Part shown: positions 57,939 through 64,000 of the stretch, one piece after another
Layout of the letters: every line of letters starts with the position of its first letter
How positions within the stretch are numbered: the stretch's first letter is position 1
From: an uncultured Bacteroidales bacterium
GTDB taxonomy: Bacteria; Bacteroidota; Bacteroidia; Bacteroidales; Muribaculaceae
Direction: 5' to 3'
Assembly (NCBI GenBank): GCA_947176235.1
Contig: CAMWPM010000009.1
Span: forward strand, 1 to 64,000
Length of the DNA stretch: 64,000 nucleotides
Program-made: the position numbers and the translations under genes
Notes under the pieces: generated by a model
Databases searched by the model: none
What the model was told of the DNA's origin: nothing
The model's input: the letters and a program-made list of their open reading frames with translations, nothing else

Positions 57939-58149
57939 TGTTGTGAAGGTATTATTTTAATAATTGCGTCGTTTGTTTATTACTTTTTACTTTTTGCCAG
58001 ATTCGCTTGCGCGATTCTTGGTGCAAATATCGTAATTTTTTCCAACATAATTGCAATCTGACTCCACTTTTTTTCAATAAACTTCACGATTGCACCGCTT
58101 TGCACCATTTTTTTCAATTATTTCTGGTAAATTCCTTGATTTTTGACCG

Positions 58150-58848
58150 TCATGAGTCCTTTTCATCGCTTTGTTCCTTCCTTTCGGCTTTTCTGAGCAG
58201 ATTCACCGCCTGAAGCGTAACTGGCAAAATCAGAATTTCATAAAGCGTTTTAAGAAGCGTCTGACTCACTATCAGTGACACGATGGTATCTGTTGGGAGC
58301 TGTCCGCCGAACGCAATGGGGAAGAAAATCACCGAATCGGTTGCCTCACCAGCTATTGTCGAGACGATAGCGCGTATGGAGAATTTCACGGCATAGGACT
58401 TCCTGTCCTCTTTTAGTTCCACATGCTTCATTTTCGCCATCACCAGTGCATTGATGAGTGATCCTGCCACGAAGGCTGTCAGCGACCCCGCCATGATTCT
58501 GGGCACCATGCCGTAGATCGTTTCCATCGCCTCCTGTCCGTTCCAGTCACTCCCACCCGGTAGCTCTATCGCAAGCTGGAGCATCAACGTCGCTGCAAGC
58601 GCCATCCCGAATCCGAGCCAGATCATCAGCTTTGCCCTGCGCAGACCGTAGATTTCCACCACGCAGTCATTTATTATATATGTGATAGGGAAAACGACTA
58701 TTCCGGCTGTAAGCGTGAACCACCCTGCATCGAGGGTCTTGATTTCCATCAGATTTGCAAGGATGATGGTGACACAGAATATTACCGTAAGCACCAGATA
58801 AGGCAGCGAGAAGGTGGCATGCCTTATTTTCTCGAATCGTTTGTTCAT
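58150..58848 (-). CDS. yhhQ: Queuosine precursor transporter (YhhQ/VUT family)
   Basis: The start chosen is the ATG at 58848 (232 residues); an ATG nine codons upstream also fits. About six hydrophobic helices. Family marks: TAGIVVFPITYIINDCVVEIYGLRRAK (the P-x-x-Y-x-x-x-D motif), LINALVMAKMKH, and GEATDSVIFFPIAFGG. The E. coli homologue imports queuosine precursors (preQ0/preQ1). The leader begins with a possible pseudoknot, which is of interest for that substrate. Single gene. Confidence 0.92.
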   Translation of the reverse strand: MNKRFEKIRHATFSLPYLVLTVIFCVTIILANLMEIKTLDAGWFTLTAGIVVFPITYIINDCVVEIYGLRRAKLMIWLGFGMALAATLMLQLAIELPGGSDWNGQEAMETIYGMVPRIMAGSLTAFVAGSLINALVMAKMKHVELKEDRKSYAVKFSIRAIVSTIAGEATDSVIFFPIAFGGQLPTDTIVSLIVSQTLLKTLYEILILPVTLQAVNLLRKAERKEQSDEKDS

Positions 58849-58889
58849 TTTCTTGTTTTTAAAGAGGTTAAGCAAGAACTCTATTTAGC

Positions 58890-58920
58890 GCACGTTTGTT
58901 TTTTCCGGTTGTGCCTCCGG
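58890..58920 (-). promoter_or_regulatory. Possible H-type pseudoknot at the 5' end of the yhhQ transcript
   Basis: On the minus strand CCGG, AG, GCAC, AA, CCGG, eleven A-rich bases (AAAAAACAAAC), GTGC. CCGG pairs with CCGG and the loop GCAC with the tail GTGC: the order of a preQ1-I pseudoknot, though its conserved loop sequence is absent and both stems have only 4 bp. TAACTTTG at 58938-58931 puts the transcript start just ahead. Confidence 0.4.
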
Positions 58921-58930
58921 TTTCAGCCCG

Positions 58931-58938
58931 CAAAGTTA
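58931..58938 (-). promoter_or_regulatory. -7 box of yhhQ
   Basis: TAACTTTG on the minus strand; 20 bases upstream is TTTC, near the -33 consensus. Confidence 0.65.
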
Positions 58939-59020
58939 AGCATTTTCACCCACATTCCGAAATCCTACATCCTCATTCACCTGCCATCTCTCCTCCAATA
59001 TTGTCCCCCCTGCAATGAGA

Positions 59021-59064
59021 AAAGCCGCCTTCGCTGTCTCTGACCGACATCGCGAAGGCGGCTT
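59021..59064 (-). terminator. Terminator of the channel gene
   Basis: A 13-bp perfect stem (AAGCCGCCTTCGC with GCGAAGGCGGCTT) is followed by TTTCTC on the minus strand, 20 bases after the stop at 59084. Confidence 0.82.
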
Positions 59065-59083
59065 CAATCCTTTATCATTTCAT

Positions 59084-59869
59084 TCAGTTCTTATCCGGCT
59101 GCGTCTCACCGTTGTCTGTGGAGCTTGTCTGTGATGACGATCCGTCTTGACTCAGTCCCCACGCCTGGTTGTGACGGCGTGTGATAATTGTCGTGACATA
59201 GACAGTGAATATCGGGAACATCATCATGCCCAGAGCAGCCAGAAGCACCGAAAGTATCCTTCCGACAGGCGTGACGGCTACAATGTTGGATCCTACCGTA
59301 GTGCAGTCCATGGCTGCCCACCATAATGCCGACCAGTAATCGGTGACTCCTGGATTTACATTCTGTTCGAACATGAAGAACACCAGGCTTGCGAAATACA
59401 CCGTTGCAAACAGTGTGAACAGATATGTCACGAAAAGCCCTGCTGCTTTGTTTGAAGTGAACCAACCTATCACGATTGCCAGAGCATATCCGCCTCGCAT
59501 AAGAGGAATATACTGGAGAAGATAAGCCACACGCGGAGACACATTGGTGATTCCGAGCTTATTGATTATATATAGGTAAGGTATTGCCACCAATAGGAAT
59601 GGCAGATGTGTCAGCAGATAATGCCCTTTCCTTTCCGACAGAAGAAATTCTGCCAGAAAATCAAAGAGGAAGACGATACAGATTATCAGCTGTTCCTTGA
59701 TAAACTTCGGTTCATTGTAATATTCTATGCCGTGTCCCAGGAAAGTATCGCGGGAAATCGAGATGATCAGGAACACTGACAGTACGAGTACAGTGACATG
59801 CAGGATTCGGTAGATCCACCGGAAATGCGGATTTTGTCCCGGTGTGATCGTGGTGGGTGATGTTTTCAT
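59084..59869 (-). CDS. Potassium-channel-like ion channel
   Basis: A 261-residue membrane protein with about six hydrophobic helices and, near residue 195, the pore segment SALWWAAMDCTTVGSNIVAVTP followed by the last helix. This is the K+ channel pore layout, but the selectivity filter reads TTVGSN where classical K+ channels have T-V-G-Y-G. There is no clear Arg-rich voltage sensor. The polar tail (SSQTSSTDNGETQ) is disordered. Ion selectivity cannot be stated. It is a single gene. Confidence 0.82.
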   Translation of the reverse strand: MKTSPTTITPGQNPHFRWIYRILHVTVLVLSVFLIISISRDTFLGHGIEYYNEPKFIKEQLIICIVFLFDFLAEFLLSERKGHYLLTHLPFLLVAIPYLYIINKLGITNVSPRVAYLLQYIPLMRGGYALAIVIGWFTSNKAAGLFVTYLFTLFATVYFASLVFFMFEQNVNPGVTDYWSALWWAAMDCTTVGSNIVAVTPVGRILSVLLAALGMMMFPIFTVYVTTIITRRHNQAWGLSQDGSSSQTSSTDNGETQPDKN

Positions 59870-59939
59870 AGCAGTATTTTTTTTGACTCTCTCTGGTTTT
59901 GTATAACGTGGGTTAAGAAATTTTTATTAAAATAACACA

Positions 59940-59975
59940 ACAAGAGGGGGAAAGTGTTCACTCTCCCCCTCTTGT
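59940..59975. terminator. Terminator between the channel and glycosidase genes
   Basis: A 12-bp perfect stem (ACAAGAGGGGGA with TCCCCCTCTTGT), 12 bases after the stop of the glycosidase gene (minus strand). Confidence 0.75.
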
Positions 59976-59986
59976 TTATCATTAGT

Positions 59987-62269
59987 TCAGATTTTCTCGA
60001 TCGTTACGCAGTCAATTATTGCATGATTGGTATGGATGTTCATGTTTTCATCGGTGATCGGATTAAAGTCTATTGTGATAGTGTTCTTGCCCTTCTCAAG
60101 TATCGTCTTCACGGCATTGCTCATGCCCCAGTCATCCCAGTTTGCTACACCTCTGTGTGGCATTACCACTGTGTCAGCTTTTTTCCCGTTCACGCTCAGT
60201 GTCCGTACTGCGCATCGGTTTTCTGTATTCACCGGTCCGTTACCGTTAGCGTATCTTAGGGCGATCAGGTACTCTCCTGCTTCGGAAGCGTCAAATGTCA
60301 CGCTTATAGGCGCGCTGACGTGATCCGTCTCCACAAACCCGTTACCACTGAACCCGGTGATTTCTTTCTCCGGCGTATATGCCACTTCAGCCGATGTCAG
60401 TGTGTTCGATTCACCCGGAATTTCGATTATTACCTGTTCTCGTGTGGAAAGGGGTTGCGAGGCAAATGACTCCGTTCCGTTCGAATCGAATCCTATAACT
60501 TGATAAACTCCTGGTATCGATGCATCAAACGTCGTAGATCTCGTAGTCGCTACAGTCTTGCCGTCACGTAGTACCTTGTACCCCGCTATGTATTCTATCG
60601 GATTCCATTCAAGTCGCTTCCCGTTCAGACGCGCTATGGGTGTAAGCGGAGCTTTGACGTTTGCAGTGTGATTTACGTCCGAAAATGTGCTGCCGGAGTG
60701 AGCCATGGTGATGGACACGTTTGCTTTCCCCTTGAAGTCAGCCGGAATATATGGGGCATGGTTCTTCCCGTTTAGTGTGAACTGCGCGATCGAGTCGCCG
60801 CTTCCTGTCACGGTTATGTCTATATCTGCGTCTCTGTATTTCACGCCTCTCAACTGTCTCGTTCCCTCAAGTTGTTTCGGCACGAACGGTCGGAAATCAA
60901 GTCGGTCCGGTCGGTCGAAATTCATTCCGAAGAGTATTCGGTTAGTCAGTGCGATATTTCCTGCAAGACTCCATAGCATGTTCGACGAATTTAACTCTGT
61001 GGCTATGTCTCCGTTATCAAGATTGAAGTTTTCCTTGTTGGTGGCGAACAAAGCTGCCGGTCGCACCACCGATCCAATTGCTTCCATCGCACCCTGCTCA
61101 TTTCCCGCCTTAGCATTGGCGAGCGCCCAGTACGACGCTACGAACGGCCAAAGAGCGTTATTGTGGTATGCCGGCATGTCGCTTATCTGGGGGAAGAATA
61201 TTGCTGCACCGTATGGAGTGGTTGGATTATTCTTTGTTATCGTTTTTGCCCTTTCCTCGTCAGCCACGTCGAAGAGGATTGCAAGAGATTCTCCCAGAGT
61301 TTCTGCCCGGGGATTCAGTATCGGGAATTCTGTTCCGTAAGTGTACATTCCGTAGTATCCCTTGTCATCCATCCAGAATTTTTCATTCACAGCCTTAGCC
61401 AGAGCTTTCGCTTCCTCGGCATACTCTTTAGCCTGATTCTTGTGCCCGAGTTCTCTCGCCATGGCTGAAGCTGCATTTAGAGCCGCCACATGCACCACGT
61501 TGGTTCCCATCGCCTCCGATGAATAAATGTCGGCTGACTGCATCCAGCGGGGATAACTTTGCTCTCTCCAGTCTATGAAGGATGTCTCCCCTCTCTTCAG
61601 TCCGCTCTCTGGATCGGTTATTGTTGACCTGTCAGCTGCCAACGACCGTTCGACGATCGGATAGGCCCACTCAAGCCATTCGCGGTTTCCGGTCACCTTA
61701 TAGACCTCCCACGCTGCCACTGCCCAGATCATGCGGTCACTGCTCACCGGCCACGCGCCGCCGCTGCCTGTATCCTGAATTATTCGTCCCAGCGGATCCA
61801 CCTTGTGGCGGAGCGAAATCATCGAGGCTTCCGGTTGTAGATGTGCCATTGAAAGGATTATGGAATAGGATACGTCGCGCGTCCACACTCCGCTCCATTC
61901 TTTGCCCGTACGCAGTGTCGTATCCGGCTCCACGGCATTCACCATCTCGTCAAGCCCCATCCTGTAGACGGCGTTGTGAAGGCGGTTGCCGCTCTCAAGT
62001 CTCGGGTAAGAGGATATGTCATTCTTTAGGACCCACTCCTGCTCTATCGGCATGAAGTAACCCGGTTGTGCATGATATGAGGAAAGGATGGTGCTGTCGT
62101 TCGGTGCGTAAGCCACGGCTTTTCCCTGTATAATTGAATCTCCCTGCCATTTATAGGCAGTCGTCTCCACTATGATTTCACCGCCTCTCTGGCTTTCAGG
62201 CAATGTTCCGGCAATCACTGCATTGGAGACGGTGATTGCCGGAATGAGTAATAGTATTAGCTTTTGCAT
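59987..62269 (-). CDS. Exported six-hairpin glycoside hydrolase
   Basis: The start chosen is the ATG at 62269 (760 residues), which opens a signal peptide (MQKLILLLIPAITVSNAVIA); an ATG 39 codons upstream has no family support. Residues ~60-480 look like an (alpha/alpha)6 barrel related to trehalase/GH63-like and glycogen-debranching enzymes: GVWTRDVSYSIILSMA, SGGAWPVSSDRMIWAVAAWEVY, FIDWREQSYPRWMQSADIYSSEAMGTN, HNNALWPFVASYWALANAKAG. A fibronectin-like segment (~560-640) and a C-terminal carbohydrate-binding jelly roll (~650-760) follow. The exact GH family and substrate are uncertain. Confidence 0.78.
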   Translation of the reverse strand: MQKLILLLIPAITVSNAVIAGTLPESQRGGEIIVETTAYKWQGDSIIQGKAVAYAPNDSTILSSYHAQPGYFMPIEQEWVLKNDISSYPRLESGNRLHNAVYRMGLDEMVNAVEPDTTLRTGKEWSGVWTRDVSYSIILSMAHLQPEASMISLRHKVDPLGRIIQDTGSGGAWPVSSDRMIWAVAAWEVYKVTGNREWLEWAYPIVERSLAADRSTITDPESGLKRGETSFIDWREQSYPRWMQSADIYSSEAMGTNVVHVAALNAASAMARELGHKNQAKEYAEEAKALAKAVNEKFWMDDKGYYGMYTYGTEFPILNPRAETLGESLAILFDVADEERAKTITKNNPTTPYGAAIFFPQISDMPAYHNNALWPFVASYWALANAKAGNEQGAMEAIGSVVRPAALFATNKENFNLDNGDIATELNSSNMLWSLAGNIALTNRILFGMNFDRPDRLDFRPFVPKQLEGTRQLRGVKYRDADIDITVTGSGDSIAQFTLNGKNHAPYIPADFKGKANVSITMAHSGSTFSDVNHTANVKAPLTPIARLNGKRLEWNPIEYIAGYKVLRDGKTVATTRSTTFDASIPGVYQVIGFDSNGTESFASQPLSTREQVIIEIPGESNTLTSAEVAYTPEKEITGFSGNGFVETDHVSAPISVTFDASEAGEYLIALRYANGNGPVNTENRCAVRTLSVNGKKADTVVMPHRGVANWDDWGMSNAVKTILEKGKNTITIDFNPITDENMNIHTNHAIIDCVTIEKI

Positions 62270-62333
62270 ATTCTTAATCTCTTTCGTTTGATAATTATTT
62301 GATCTTTTATGGAATGTTTTTCTATCCTTTATC

Positions 62334-63842
62334 CTATCCGCAGTGGAAATATCTGGCGACAAGCCGCCGCATCTCATTTTCGTCATTCAGCGCACGTTTG
62401 GCCGACTCATTGTCCGGATTGTTTTCAAGATCATTGATAATTCCGTCAATCATTCTCGGAGAGAACACTCCCCTGTCTTCATAGATACTGCGCACCTCCT
62501 TAAGGCATTCGGCCGACTCAGGCATTGAAGCAGGAAGTTGGCTGAGTTTGGCAAGTTTGTCTTCATTTTCCTTGGCGTGAATATTGACGTTGACGTAAGT
62601 CTTTTCTGCCACTTCAAGTGCCTCATCCATTTCGAAGCCAAGACGCGCAGCCACCACTATTCCTGCCATCAGCTGATAGATGTCGGCGGAGCCGTCTGCC
62701 GACCGGATTTCCACTGTCTGCTTCTGCGATGCATCGAAGTTTGAGGCAGGAGTCAGAGGATTTGCGAGAGAACACATGTCACCTTCTGCGGTCCAGCCTA
62801 ACGGCACTCTTACGAGCACCGAACGGTTTCTGTCACCCCAGCACACATTGGTGGGAGCTTCCTGATGAGGTACGAGGCGGAAGTATGAGGTCGGATTCTT
62901 GTTGCCGAATGCAGTCAGTGATGGTGCCATCGCCATAAGTCCGGCTATCATACGGCGGGCGGCTTCCGAAAGCTGTTTGTTTTCATCGAGCATCATGTTC
63001 TTTCCGTCTTTCATCAGGCGCATGTGCACGTGCAGTCCCGAGCCTGCCTTGCCGGTGGTGATTTTGGGGGCGAAAGTCACGTTGTAATTCTCGTGCATTG
63101 CCAGGTTTCTGATCACCCACTTTGCTATCATCAGCTGGTCGGCGGCATCCTCGGCATTAACTGGGAGAAATTCTATCTCGTTCTGCTCGTAGGCGAGTCC
63201 GTCAAGGGTGAAGTTTCCCACTTCGGAATGACCGTATTTGATCTGACCGCCCGTGCTTGCTATCGCTTCCATACATTTAACTCTGAAATCATTAAATTTG
63301 GCGAACGGAGCCGACTCGTGGTAGCCTCGCTGGTCTGCTGCCGGAAAGCGTTCGTCAATTGGGGCGATAACGTAGTATTCAAGTTCTCCCATTGCCTGGA
63401 ATTCCATGCCGGTGACATTTTTGAATTCTCGGCACGCACGTTGCAGGGTTGCTTCCGGAGAAGTGGAGAGGCGGTTGCCGTCTTTGTCGAAGAAGGAGCA
63501 GAGCATCGTCACGGTGGGTACTGGTGCAAATGGATCGACGAATGCCGTGGAAAAACGCGGAATCACATAAAGATCGCTGTTCCCGGCTTCAACGAACGAA
63601 AACAGACTTGAGCCGTCCACTCGTTCCCCCGATGTCAGTATCATCTCAAGATATTCAAGATTGTTGACCGTGAAATTCAATGTCTTGAGGCGTCCGTCAC
63701 CTGCGGCATACATGAAATTGATCATGCCTATGGAGTTTTCCTCCACATATTTGATTATGTCAGCCTTTGTGAAGTCGCGTGCTTCTTTTCCGAGATAGCT
63801 GACAATCTTGTTCTTGTTTAGTGCTACTGTCTTGTTTTCCAT
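62334..63842 (-). CDS. glnA: Glutamine synthetase
   Basis: A 502-residue enzyme that makes glutamine from glutamate and ammonia. Features: GERVDGSSLFSFVEAGNSDLYVIP, ATLQRACREFKN, MGELEYYVIAP (metal-binding Glu), EVGNFTLDGLAYEQNEIEFLP, KITTGKAGSGLHVHMRL, and TSYFRLVPHQEAPTNVCWGDRNRSVLVRVPLG. The length suits type I-like enzymes, not the ~730-residue GSIII. The promoter region carries the shared 18-bp element. No PII or ammonium transporter gene is nearby. Confidence 0.94.
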   Translation of the reverse strand: MENKTVALNKNKIVSYLGKEARDFTKADIIKYVEENSIGMINFMYAAGDGRLKTLNFTVNNLEYLEMILTSGERVDGSSLFSFVEAGNSDLYVIPRFSTAFVDPFAPVPTVTMLCSFFDKDGNRLSTSPEATLQRACREFKNVTGMEFQAMGELEYYVIAPIDERFPAADQRGYHESAPFAKFNDFRVKCMEAIASTGGQIKYGHSEVGNFTLDGLAYEQNEIEFLPVNAEDAADQLMIAKWVIRNLAMHENYNVTFAPKITTGKAGSGLHVHMRLMKDGKNMMLDENKQLSEAARRMIAGLMAMAPSLTAFGNKNPTSYFRLVPHQEAPTNVCWGDRNRSVLVRVPLGWTAEGDMCSLANPLTPASNFDASQKQTVEIRSADGSADIYQLMAGIVVAARLGFEMDEALEVAEKTYVNVNIHAKENEDKLAKLSQLPASMPESAECLKEVRSIYEDRGVFSPRMIDGIINDLENNPDNESAKRALNDENEMRRLVARYFHCG

Positions 63843-63940
63843 GCCTTTTGGTATTTGTGTAGTTTTGGTTTAAGGTTTATTCCGTTGTGAAAGGTCATCT
63901 ACATTGAAGATTTCCCTTCACGGTGTTAGTTTTTGTTTAG

Positions 63941-63985
63941 CAAAGATACATCATTTTGGTGTACTACCACCTGTCAAAAAAGCAC
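63941..63985 (-). promoter_or_regulatory. glnA promoter with shared 18-bp element
   Basis: On the minus strand a TATCTTTG box (63948-63941), with plus-strand CACCTGTCAAAAAAGCAC (63968-63985) 19 bases away. The usual TTG at -33 is replaced by GGTG, the end of this element. Leader length to glnA is about 90 bases. Confidence 0.62.
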
Positions 63986-64000
63986 TTTTTTCAAAAAAAA

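Noticed and set aside
58978..58987. CACCTGCCAT upstream of yhhQ as a fourth copy of the shared 18-bp element
   Set aside because: Only the first ten bases match and the distance to the -7 box is 39 bases, not 18-19.

Overview
The window looks like a chromosomal segment of a gut Bacteroidales bacterium, probably of the Muribaculaceae type. The evidence is the Bacteroidetes promoter signature (TTG or TTTG, 19-20 bp, then TAnnTTTG, seen complete in at least ten places), the near absence of Shine-Dalgarno sequences, the trpBEGDCFA gene order, a Rho factor with a large disordered insertion, and a BtuG-type vitamin B12 lipoprotein beside BtuB. I saw no rRNA, tRNA, insertion sequence, prophage or CRISPR array. 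This is core and metabolic genome rather than a mobile island.

Layout. 0-11.5 kb: an EVE-like protein, a NagB-like/PIG-L fusion, threonine ammonia-lyase, trigger factor, a SAM methyltransferase, a stop-interrupted small membrane gene, and a LemA/DUF3137/lipoprotein/membrane-protein cluster. 11.5-19.4 kb: smpB with a Yip1 protein, then the vitamin B12 uptake operon btuB-btuG-btuF-btuC-btuD behind a cobalamin riboswitch whose leader ends in a terminator with duplicated pairing arms. 19.5-27 kb: an outer-membrane protein, a HipA-like kinase/DUF3037 pair, the rho-ybaK-aroC-radical SAM operon and a DUF4923 protein. 27-34.6 kb: a thioredoxin-like lipoprotein and the complete trp operon, preceded by a classical attenuator whose leader peptide carries Phe-Tyr-Trp-Trp. 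34.6-37.6 kb: dTDP-sugar genes rfbA-rfbD-rfbB without rfbC. 37.7-44.5 kb (minus strand): tpiA-SPOR-folE and lysC-lysA-ABC-F-Dabb. 44.9-47.1 kb: a polyamine operon (small acidic protein, agmatine deiminase, N-carbamoylputrescine amidase). 47-64 kb: a Cys/His-rich periplasmic protein, a GH2 beta-galactosidase, HD protein, ilvE and a split Alg13/Alg14-type glycosyltransferase, lipA-lipB, HU with a 29-residue basic peptide and RNase G, a YhhQ transporter, a K+ channel-like protein, a six-hairpin glycosidase and glutamine synthetase.

The most interesting material is regulatory: the trp attenuator, the B12 expression platform, a possible pseudoknot at the 5' end of the yhhQ transcript, large hairpins in the rho and rng leaders, and an 18-bp sequence repeated in three intergenic regions at fixed distance from TAnnTTTG boxes (upstream of the Yip1 gene, the thioredoxin-like lipoprotein and glnA). 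Among proteins, the NagB-like domain has lost the usual deaminase catalytic residues and one half of the ABC-F protein has a dead ATP site. All family names come from reading the sequences by eye; no database search was run.
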